Source of the DNA: Synechococcus sp. CO36386bin_37
GTDB taxonomy: Bacteria; Cyanobacteriota; Cyanobacteriia; PCC-6307; Cyanobiaceae
DNA: 7,550 nucleotides
Assembly: GCA_011525445.1 (NCBI GenBank)
Contig: WTGE01000102.1
Coordinates: forward strand, 1-7,550
Reading direction: 5' to 3'
Position 1 is the first letter of the stretch. Each line of letters begins with the position of its first letter. Of this stretch, positions 1 to 6,037 are shown one piece after another. The position numbers and the translations under genes were made by a program. Under the pieces are notes generated by a model. That model was given only the letters and a program-made list of their open reading frames with translations, had not been told where the DNA came from and searched no databases.

Positions 1-1356
1 ATGGTTCTTTCTCTTCGCAAGCGGAACATCATTCAAAACCCGGCATTTCAGGGTGTTTTATTCGCGATGATTTGGTTGATGGTCACCAACGTGACGATCT
101 ATTTCATCTATGTCCGCTCTGTTGAAGCCGTTAAAGAGGAGATTCGCGCAGGGCTTTTGCGCAATGTCAGTGCAGCAGCCACCACGTTGGACGGGGACCA
201 GCATCGTCAGTTCACAGCAGAAACCAATCCAAACGATCCGATCTATCAATCGTTCATTGGTCACATGGAAGAGATCCGTCAGGCCTCCAAAGATGTGCGA
301 TATCTCTACACCAATATCCTTCGAGACGGCGAAATTTATTTCATCGCAAATGGAAGTCCGCAGAATGATAATGACAACGACGGCAATCCTGATGTAGCAC
401 CACAGTTGATGGACCCCTATCCCGATGCAGGTAGGGCTTTGAAGGATGCACTTCGGACGAAGACGCCAACCGTGGATCGCGAACCTTATACCGATATCTG
501 GGGAACGTTTTACAGCGCGTATGCACCTTTCAAGGATGCCAACGGCGAAGTGGTCGGCACGCTCGGCATGGATCTCGAACTCACAACGCTGCAGCAACGC
601 CTCAGTCCCATTGGCATCGCTGCCCAGCGCGCCGCTTTCACCTCAGGCATTCTTGCCATTCTGTTCGGGGTTGCCGTCTGGTTTTTCCGGAGTCGTAACG
701 GCATGCTCCAGACCGTGGGTCGCAGAGCGGAGAAACGCCTCCATTCCATGAAAGCCGAGCGCAATGAAGAGCGCGTGGCAACGGCAACCCAACTGGAGGC
801 TGTGGCGCAGCGCATGGCGGAGTTGCCAAGGGAGTCGAGAGATCAATACGCAGAAGCGCTGCTCCGTTATGCAGCGGTTCGCAAAGGGGCACGTTGGAAC
901 CAGGCTGAAAATTTTGATCCTCTTCAGGTGATCCGCTCATGCCTCAGCGAAGCGGTGCCCCTCGAGATAGCCCCCTGGTTTCCCAGCCTCGTGTTCGGTG
1001 ATCCCAATGCACTCAATCACATTCTGCATGCGTTGTGCTTCAGCCCGTTTAGCAACACGGTTCTGGGGTCATTGGTTCAGGTCTCCGTTGGTGTGGACAA
1101 CGAACAACTCAACACGCTTCATCTGCGGATGACCCTCCGGTTTCAGGGACGTTCCTCCACCAACTTGAGTGGAGCGCAGTTGATTCAGCAACGAGAGCAT
1201 CCGGAGCACGTCTTTGATGAAGACTCTCTTCAGTTCGCCACCTGCTGTGAACAGGTTCGGGCTTTGAAGGGCACCCTCACCCATCGCGATGAGGGAGACA
1301 ACACTGAGCTGGTGGTGTTGTCCCTTCCCTACGACAAATTCAGGGAGGATTCCTAA
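1..1356 (+). CDS. Cache-domain membrane sensor with degenerate histidine-kinase-like C-terminus
   Basis: A 451-residue membrane sensor. A short basic N-terminus is followed by a membrane helix (about 17-38), a periplasmic domain (about 40-205), a second helix (about 211-229), a charged helical stretch (about 235-295) and a cytoplasmic domain. The periplasmic part matches double-Cache/PDC sensors: RYLYTNILRDGEIYF (100-114), an acidic DxDxDGxxxD run (123-131), DPYPDA (138-143) and YTDIWGTFYSAYAPF (163-177), ending GTLGMDLE. Cache domains bind small extracellular ligands. The C-terminal region (about 304-445) has the outline of a GHKL ATPase (GDPNALNHILHAL at 333-345; a C-terminal VVLSLP), but I see no phospho-acceptor His, no N-box Asn and no DxGxG or GxG loops. 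It is therefore probably a pseudokinase that signals by protein contact. The ATG is the first base of the window, so an upstream start cannot be excluded, though the N-terminus looks natural. The stop overlaps the next start, so the two genes are translationally coupled. Confidence 0.85.
   Translation: MVLSLRKRNIIQNPAFQGVLFAMIWLMVTNVTIYFIYVRSVEAVKEEIRAGLLRNVSAAATTLDGDQHRQFTAETNPNDPIYQSFIGHMEEIRQASKDVRYLYTNILRDGEIYFIANGSPQNDNDNDGNPDVAPQLMDPYPDAGRALKDALRTKTPTVDREPYTDIWGTFYSAYAPFKDANGEVVGTLGMDLELTTLQQRLSPIGIAAQRAAFTSGILAILFGVAVWFFRSRNGMLQTVGRRAEKRLHSMKAERNEERVATATQLEAVAQRMAELPRESRDQYAEALLRYAAVRKGARWNQAENFDPLQVIRSCLSEAVPLEIAPWFPSLVFGDPNALNHILHALCFSPFSNTVLGSLVQVSVGVDNEQLNTLHLRMTLRFQGRSSTNLSGAQLIQQREHPEHVFDEDSLQFATCCEQVRALKGTLTHRDEGDNTELVVLSLPYDKFREDS
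1342..1349 (+). promoter_or_regulatory. Shine-Dalgarno for the MFS gene, inside the sensor's 3' end
   Basis: AGGGAGGA lies seven bases or so before the ATG at 1356, within the last codons of the sensor gene. The stop and start share one base (TAATG). This arrangement fixes the transporter start and indicates translational coupling of the two genes. Confidence 0.7.
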
Positions 1357-2534
1357 TGGCTTCATCCCAGCGATTGACCAACAATCAGGGTGCTCTGCGA
1401 GCTGTTGTTGCCCTGATTCTGGCGTCCGCCGCCATTCAGGCTGCCGTTGGTTTCAACACGGTCCTGTTCCCGGTGCGCTTGGAGGAGTACGGCTTCAGCA
1501 AGGGCTTGATCGGGCTGTGTCTGGCGTTTGAAATGGGCGCGGTGCTGGCTGTTGTCGGATCGATCGACAGGATTCTGGCTCGCTTCGGCCTCTTGGGCAC
1601 CATGGTGATGGCCACTGGCTTACGCCTGTTGATGCTGGCTCTTCTGGCCAGCAGCAGAAGCCTGCCTGTCTGGTGTCTGGGAGTGTTTAGTTTCGGCATT
1701 GGCACCTATCTCTGCCTGATCTCTCTCCAGACCTGGGTGAATGGCCTTCCCCTCGGACGGTTCCGTGGTTTGGTGAGTGGCTGCTACAGCTCGGCACTTT
1801 CCCTGGGCACTGCCACTGGCCCGATTCTGTTCAATCAGGTGGCCGCAACGGAGGACAATCAGGTGTTCAAGGCCAACATGGTGATCGTGCTTGTAGCACT
1901 GGCACTGATCGTTCCCTGCATCGGCCAGTCACCTGTCATGACGAACCAGGGGCGTTTACGCCTGGGCTATGTGATTCGCATGGCCAGAATCCCAATGGTG
2001 TCCTCGTTTGTGGGAGGTGTCACGTTTTTTGGCTTGCCAGCGTTCCTCACGCTTTACGGACTCATGAATGGAATGTCGTTGCAGCATGCTTCGCTGCTGT
2101 TAACCGCGTTCATGTTGGGCTCCGTCACACTCGGTCTGGCGATTGCGACCTTTTCGGGGCGCGTCCAGCGAACCTTGGTCACCATTGGTTGTGTTCTGGT
2201 GGGTGTGGTTTGTGCCGTTTATTTACCCCTTGGGATTTACAACTATGGGATTGCTTTGGTGTTGTTGTTCGTCTGGGGCGGAGCCGCTGGAGGGATATAC
2301 GCCATGGGCTTAGCCACTGTTGGTGATTTGTTCCGGCAGGAAGACCAGGTTTCAGCCAATGTGGCCTACTCCATTCTCGACAACGTGGGTGGAATTGTTG
2401 GTGTTTTACTCATTGGTGCATTGATGGGAGCAGGCATTGCTGATGGCATTGTTTATGTGATTGTTCTCGCTGCCTTGAGTTATTTCGTTTATTGCCTCAC
2501 CCAGATGCTTTCATTCGATGCGGCATCCGGATAA
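1356..2534 (+). CDS. Major facilitator superfamily transporter, substrate unknown
   Basis: A 392-residue, strongly hydrophobic protein with about 12 membrane helices, the normal size and topology of an MFS secondary transporter in the cytoplasmic membrane. The loop between helices 2 and 3 carries a degenerate motif A, GSIDRILARFG (68-78). Helices 4-5 carry WVNG (127-130), RFRG (135-138) and GTATGP (151-156); this pattern of a W-x-N motif, then an Arg-Gly loop, then a Gly-rich helix resembles the YcaD-like branch of MFS proteins. The second half starts near residue 205 after a short central cytoplasmic loop, and a Gly-rich helix (GGAAGGIYAMG, about 309-319) mirrors the first half. The substrate cannot be read from the sequence. 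Coupling to a Cache sensor, and the channel homologue just downstream, suggest it moves the sensed ligand or a related small molecule; that is inference. Confidence 0.88.
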   Translation: MASSQRLTNNQGALRAVVALILASAAIQAAVGFNTVLFPVRLEEYGFSKGLIGLCLAFEMGAVLAVVGSIDRILARFGLLGTMVMATGLRLLMLALLASSRSLPVWCLGVFSFGIGTYLCLISLQTWVNGLPLGRFRGLVSGCYSSALSLGTATGPILFNQVAATEDNQVFKANMVIVLVALALIVPCIGQSPVMTNQGRLRLGYVIRMARIPMVSSFVGGVTFFGLPAFLTLYGLMNGMSLQHASLLLTAFMLGSVTLGLAIATFSGRVQRTLVTIGCVLVGVVCAVYLPLGIYNYGIALVLLFVWGGAAGGIYAMGLATVGDLFRQEDQVSANVAYSILDNVGGIVGVLLIGALMGAGIADGIVYVIVLAALSYFVYCLTQMLSFDAASG

Positions 2535-2538
2535 CGCA

Positions 2539-2560
2539 TTGATCTCTAGTGCTTGATCTC
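2539..2560 (+). repeat. Short direct repeat TTGATCTC x2 in the gap before the channel gene
   Basis: The octamer TTGATCTC occurs at 2539-2546 and again at 2553-2560, a 14-base period, in the 52-base gap between transporter and channel genes. It could be an operator or chance. No good -35/-10 pair or terminator was seen in this gap, so read-through from the upstream genes is the simplest reading. Confidence 0.3.
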
Positions 2561-2586
2561 ATCATTCTGGTCAGGTTTCGAATCCC

Positions 2587-3825
2587 ATGAAACGCCGCTC
2601 ATTCGCCACTCGAATTCCCAAGACGTTTCGTAAGCCCTGGAACGCTTCAACATTGGTGATGGCGGTTGTGGCCATTGGGCTGATGTTGGTGGCGGTTGTT
2701 TCGGTTCGGACCGACCCGAGCCGTACTGGCGACTATTTAGAACTCACGAACAGCCAGCAAAAGGTCGCTTTTCATCAAAACAAGCAGGAATTAGGGCTAC
2801 TCCAGCGCAATATTCAAAAGCCTGTTGAGCAAGTGGATGAAAGCAAGCGACCTGCGGAGGCCCAGCCGATGCAGATCAAAATAGGTGTTTATGCCACGAA
2901 TAATTTTGAGATCAATCCCAACACACCTTCTTTTAATAGTATTGGCTACGTTTGGTTCAAATGGAAGGACGATCTTCAGGAGTATTTTGAAACCAATAAT
3001 CTGGATGTTTGGAAGGTGATGGTTCCCATTAACCTATTGAACATTCCAGAATCATCGGACAGTGTGTTCACCCCCACAAGTGAACCCATCAGAATGGAGG
3101 ACGGCAGTTGGTATTTAACGGGTTCGTATAGCGGCACTTTTTATATCGATGATACTGATTTTAGGCGTCATCCTTTCACAAAGTTGAATTTGCCGATCAT
3201 GATTGAGGCGGACGATATTTTGCTGAGCTATGACAGGCTGAGGATTGAACCTGACTACCGAGGGAGTGGTATTGGTCAGTTTATAAACACGAGTATTGAA
3301 TGGGTTAATACTGGTTGGTCCCTTAATTCCTATCGACACCAGTACGATACAGATTTTGGTTTCGATGAAGAGGCCTCTGCCTATAGTCAGCTTATTTTTG
3401 ATACAAAATATGCAACCAATGCCTGGTCATCCTTCTGGAAGATTCTTGTTCCCATCTCGATTGTGATGGCAATGATTGTCGGGGCCACGAAGTTAGATCC
3501 TGCCCATTACGACGTACGCCTGACAATGCCTGTCACCGTTCTGTTGACCCTTGTTTTTTTGCAGCAGGGGCATGATGGAGATTTGCCAAGACTGTCCTAT
3601 CTCACCTTCCTTGATGAGGTGTATTTGATCTGCTATGTCCTGACTCTGGGATCATTTGTTCTTATGCTTTGGGCCTGCAGGCGCTACTACTATGCCCTCG
3701 AGATTAAAGACGAACAACAACGAGAGTTGGAGTTGCGGCGTCTTGATAAGTCTGATGATTATTGGCCAACCTATGTGATTTTGGCGGCGATTGTATCGAT
3801 TGCTTTTTCGTGGTTTACTCTTTAA
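2587..3825 (+). CDS. Pentameric ligand-gated ion channel homologue (Cys-loop/GLIC superfamily)
   Basis: A 412-residue protein with the layout of a prokaryotic pentameric ligand-gated channel. It has a hydrophobic N-terminal helix (about 23-40), a helical polar linker (45-94), a beta-rich extracellular domain (95-278) and four C-terminal membrane helices. The extracellular domain shows WKD (126-128, the W-x-D motif), DGSWYLTGSYSGTFY (172-186) and a Pro-loop DFRRHPF (191-197); like other bacterial members it has no Cys pair. TM1 (about 282-300) has the conserved proline (P289). TM2 (309-328) counts as D -2', R311 0', T 2', T 6', L320 9', F 13', with P334 at 23'. The TM2-TM3 loop LPRLSYLTFLDE parallels GLIC LPKTPYMTY. 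TM4 ends at the C-terminus, as in GLIC. Asp at -2' suggests cation selectivity (inference). The usual Asp and Gln of PFDxQ are T198 and L200. The ligand is unknown. The Shine-Dalgarno is weak (AGG 11 bases upstream). Confidence 0.85.
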   Translation: MKRRSFATRIPKTFRKPWNASTLVMAVVAIGLMLVAVVSVRTDPSRTGDYLELTNSQQKVAFHQNKQELGLLQRNIQKPVEQVDESKRPAEAQPMQIKIGVYATNNFEINPNTPSFNSIGYVWFKWKDDLQEYFETNNLDVWKVMVPINLLNIPESSDSVFTPTSEPIRMEDGSWYLTGSYSGTFYIDDTDFRRHPFTKLNLPIMIEADDILLSYDRLRIEPDYRGSGIGQFINTSIEWVNTGWSLNSYRHQYDTDFGFDEEASAYSQLIFDTKYATNAWSSFWKILVPISIVMAMIVGATKLDPAHYDVRLTMPVTVLLTLVFLQQGHDGDLPRLSYLTFLDEVYLICYVLTLGSFVLMLWACRRYYYALEIKDEQQRELELRRLDKSDDYWPTYVILAAIVSIAFSWFTL

Positions 3826-3848
3826 TGTCTTGGATTTAATTCAGGAAT

Positions 3849-3877
3849 ACCGATTCGTAGCGAATCTTGGTTTTTTT
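3849..3877 (+). terminator. Intrinsic terminator of the sensor-MFS-channel cluster
   Basis: A perfect six-base stem GATTCG (3852-3857) / CGAATC (3861-3866) with a TAG loop, extended by ACC/GGT pairing across a two-base TT bulge, is followed at once by seven T (3871-3877). It lies 24 bases after the channel stop codon and marks the 3' end of the transcription unit. Confidence 0.85.
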
Positions 3878-4075
3878 AATTGAGCTCGTCGTGCAAACAA
3901 AATGGACTATCTCTTGGATAAGCAAGCATGACGAATTCAGGCGTCGATGGTCAAAATGATCGGAATTGATTCGGCATGAAACAAAGCTTTGATCAGAGTC
4001 TTTAATTCCTGATGAGCAATCATGGCTGACGGGGGCGATGGATCGCTTCAAGGCACCAATCATGATTGAGACAGC

Positions 4076-4252
4076 ATGCCGGAAGAGCTTTCGCCAAAGC
4101 ACAAGAAGGTCACTTTTCTCTGCTGCCCAGTATTTGCCACAAAGGTATACGAAGCATGGAGAAATGTTCATTCGCAACAATCGATACAGATCGAAGGCAT
4201 CTCGAAGAATTTCAGTTGTATTGTCCTTTTAGGCGCATGTGATGAGCTTTAA
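4076..4252 (+). CDS. Possible small ORF, 58 aa, unknown function (maybe 5' part of a broken gene)
   Basis: An ATG frame of 58 codons with a protein-like composition (MPEELSPKHKKVTFLCC at the start, GACDEL at the end). It alternates charged and hydrophobic residues and includes a strand-like VTFLCC and a later SCIVLLG, like core beta strands. A weak GAG ribosome site lies five bases before the ATG. The 3' end overlaps the start of the next small frame by 11 bases, in a different frame. I do not recognise a family. It may be a real small gene, the front half of a frameshifted gene, or chance. Confidence 0.25.
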   Translation: MPEELSPKHKKVTFLCCPVFATKVYEAWRNVHSQQSIQIEGISKNFSCIVLLGACDEL

Positions 4253-4415
4253 TCTGTTCCCCATGGGCGAATCTGAAGCTTCTGAATACATTCAATTTTA
4301 TGGCTCAGAGCACGAGGGGCTGAATCAGGAGCGACTACCCAAACATCTCAGACAACGACTTGCCAAGAGAAAATTGAACGAAATCAGCCCGAGTGACATA
4401 CCCGAAATGATGTAG
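4242..4415 (+). CDS. Possible small ORF, 57 aa, unknown function (maybe 3' part of a broken gene)
   Basis: A 57-codon frame from ATG 4242 to TAG 4413-4415, encoding an acidic first half (MGESEASEYIQFYGSEHEG) and a basic, helix-like second half (ERLPKHLRQRLAKRKL), then an acidic tail ISPSDIPEMM. After the TAG the same frame stays open for 23 further codons to 4487. It overlaps the preceding small frame by 11 bases, and removing one T from CTTTAAT near 4247-4253 would join the two. No family recognised. The ribosome site is weak. Confidence 0.3.
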   Translation: MSFNLFPMGESEASEYIQFYGSEHEGLNQERLPKHLRQRLAKRKLNEISPSDIPEMM

Positions 4416-4649
4416 GCGATCTTTGGTAATGCATCGAAGAGCAACCAGATCAGGTCGTTTGACGCCATCATTGCAAGCAAGCGTTGATTGGCATGATTCC
4501 TGTTGGTTCTTCGCTCTGATGCGATATGAATTTGAGCCTTTTGATTCCTTGGAATCTGTTGGACTGTCGTCCCTTATGCTGAAATTTTTGCTGAATTAGT
4601 GTACTCGCTTGAAAGGCTTGTCTTCACCATGAGGGGTAATTAAGTGTTG

Positions 4650-5441
4650 TTAGCGATCCGTTGAGTGATAGTGATAGAGCTTGGCTTCGGCATTCATGTC
4701 CAAGATTTGAGAGTAAAACTCAATGCCATTTTGAATTTTATTTCGCCAGTTTTCGGACTTGTCTTGTGTCTGCAAGTAGTGGGACGGCTTGTCTTGCTTC
4801 GCCCTGTCAAGTCCGAGATTCAGTTTAGTGTTGACAATATTAAATAGCATCTCTGGATGAACTCCTTTAATGTCATTCTCATAGCTTAATGAATAGCGTG
4901 AGTTAACAGTAGCGTTATTCCATCGTTCATACCATTGAGATGTTTTTGTGTGCCAGGCTAAAAACTTTTCGATATTGATGATTGGCTTGATGTCTGTGGT
5001 GTCAGTTTTCGTCCATAAGTTCAGGATTCCCGCCTTTGTGAGGCTGATGAAGCATTCAATTGGCTGCCTCTTTAAAATGACTAGTTTGACCCCATTGATG
5101 GTGTCGAGATGCTCAAGGCTGTTGTTGATTTGGTTTGGGAAGATTTTGAAGAGTAAGTATTTAAGGTTGCGTTCGTTCGCGATTTCTAACAGAGTGGAGA
5201 TGAATCGAAGCTTGTCTTCTCTTGCGTAGGAAACTAAGCGCGTGTCGCGCATGGATTCAAAATCGGTCTTTAATTTTGAGGATAGGTCTTGTAGATACGC
5301 GTTTGTGCAAAAGACTGCCTTTTTGTTAAATATCTCATAGCATGTCATGACTTCCCTGGATGTTTTTGCTAACACTCCATGAAAGTAATTTGTGCCTGAT
5401 CGTGGTGCTGATACAAGCATGATAGGAATGCACGACATCAC
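4650..5441 (-). CDS. Sulfotransferase family protein
   Basis: A 263-residue cytosolic-type sulfotransferase, a family that moves sulfate from PAPS to a hydroxyl or amine on a glycan, lipid or small molecule. The N-terminus has the PAPS 5'-phosphosulfate loop SAPRSGTNYFHGVL (11-24), directly after a hydrophobic first strand. The middle has the 3'-phosphate-binding segment VILKRQPIECFISLTKA (about 120-136), with the Arg-x-Pro and the Ser of the family motif. The length is normal for a single-domain bacterial member. The acceptor cannot be inferred; cell-surface polysaccharide is a common role. The first codon is GTG at 5441 followed directly by ATG at 5438, either of which could be the start; no strong ribosome site is visible. 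The gene is AT-rich compared with its flanks and stands alone on the minus strand, which suggests horizontal acquisition. Confidence 0.8.
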   Translation of the reverse strand: MMSCIPIMLVSAPRSGTNYFHGVLAKTSREVMTCYEIFNKKAVFCTNAYLQDLSSKLKTDFESMRDTRLVSYAREDKLRFISTLLEIANERNLKYLLFKIFPNQINNSLEHLDTINGVKLVILKRQPIECFISLTKAGILNLWTKTDTTDIKPIINIEKFLAWHTKTSQWYERWNNATVNSRYSLSYENDIKGVHPEMLFNIVNTKLNLGLDRAKQDKPSHYLQTQDKSENWRNKIQNGIEFYSQILDMNAEAKLYHYHSTDR

Positions 5442-5662
5442 ATTAAAGATAGTAATTTCGGTTTAACATTGTGCCTTTTCTGTGTTGATTGAATTTAATA
5501 GTGCTGTCGATTGATGATTATTTTATGGCCCGACGCCGACCTGTGGAGCTGTCAGATTCTTTTTCTTTATAAACAATTGAATGGTAAGCCTTTGTCTTGT
5601 TGGGATGCGCAGGGTGGCCAAATGCTCAATCCTCGCTAAATTTAATCGTGTGAACAGGTTCC

Positions 5663-6004
5663 ATGACCCAGCTTCACGATCTCAGGCTCCGGCTTTTGGT
5701 TCAGCAGGAAAGCGAGCGAATCGCTGATAGTCAGCCTGCAACTCTTGATCTTTCTGTCGTACAGGCTCGCTGCCTCTGCTGGCTTGCCCTTTTGGCAGAA
5801 GCCCATGAAGATCAAGCTTCGGACGCTGAAGAACGCGGGGATACCGAGCAAGCCATGGGTTGGTTTGCCGATTCGATGCGTCTTCGGGATGCAATTGGCG
5901 TGGTGAGTTCCATTGAGATACCACTGCCAACTCAGGTTGGTTCTGATGGACATCAGCAGGACAATCAACCTGGATTTGATCAGGATCCGCCCTTGGCAGC
6001 CTGA
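5663..6004 (+). CDS. Conserved-looking hypothetical protein, 113 aa
   Basis: Unrecognised small soluble protein with no signal peptide or membrane helix. Residues 1-80 look all-helical; the pair around CLCWLALLAEAHEDQASDA (37-55) and GDTEQAMGWFADSMRLRDAI (59-78) has the spacing of a TPR-like helical hairpin with small residues at packing positions. The last 25 residues are Gln/Asp/Pro rich and probably disordered. The start is supported by AGG about six bases before the ATG (ACAGGTTCC-ATG), with no good alternative upstream. The base composition is that of the GC-richer core genome, unlike the sulfotransferase next door. It is followed after 33 bases by another small gene on the same strand, so the two are likely co-transcribed. 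A protein-interaction or scaffolding role is possible but not shown. Confidence 0.7.
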   Translation: MTQLHDLRLRLLVQQESERIADSQPATLDLSVVQARCLCWLALLAEAHEDQASDAEERGDTEQAMGWFADSMRLRDAIGVVSSIEIPLPTQVGSDGHQQDNQPGFDQDPPLAA

Positions 6005-6029
6005 TCAAGTGTCATGATGAATCAGGAAT

Positions 6030-6034
6030 GAGGG
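6030..6034 (+). promoter_or_regulatory. Shine-Dalgarno GAGGG that bears on the start of the CxCxxC gene
   Basis: GAGGG sits three bases before the GTG at 6038 and six before the TTG at 6041. The spacing favours the TTG as the true first codon, although GTG is the usual call; the products differ by one residue. Confidence 0.45.
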
Positions 6035-6037
6035 TTT

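Larger units (their letters stand above)
3878..4649. other. AT-leaning stretch without a convincing full gene
   Basis: About 770 bases between the terminator and the sulfotransferase. Every long frame is broken by stops. Short protein-like stretches occur on the plus strand in different frames (3891-3959, 4076-4252, 4242-4415, 4429-4599), which is what a decayed or laterally acquired gene fragment would look like. No hairpin terminator, RNA gene, insertion sequence end or tandem repeat was recognised. The minus-strand frame that crosses 3836-4180 reads through the terminator hairpin and does not look coding. Confidence 0.5.

Noticed and set aside
58..597. Minus-strand open frame of 179 codons opposite the sensor gene
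   Set aside because: The plus strand encodes a recognisable Cache domain here; the antisense product is low-quality and shows no motif.
3891..3959. GTG frame of 22 codons (KWTISWISKHDEFRRRW) right after the terminator
   Set aside because: Protein-like but too short and without a ribosome site; noted only as possible debris.
3836..4180. Minus-strand open frame of 114 codons after the channel gene
   Set aside because: It reads straight through the terminator hairpin and T run of the plus-strand cluster. The product is Cys, Ser and His rich without domain-like pattern and has no ribosome site.
4038..4232. Plus-strand frame of 64 codons in the AT-leaning stretch
   Set aside because: Very Arg and Ser rich with no motif; the overlapping frame from 4076 is more protein-like.
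4429..4599. Plus-strand frame of 56 codons (MHRRATRSG start)
   Set aside because: The first half is low quality and no ribosome site was seen. The second half is mildly protein-like, so gene debris is possible, but it cannot be supported as a gene.
5525..5572. ATG frame of 15 codons (MARRRPVELSDSFSL) in the gap before the small gene pair
   Set aside because: Too short, no clear ribosome site; it may be the remnant start of a lost gene, but nothing supports that.
5642..6008. Two minus-strand frames of 108 codons opposite the first small hypothetical gene
   Set aside because: The plus-strand frame has a ribosome site and a helical, well-composed product; the antisense frames have neither.
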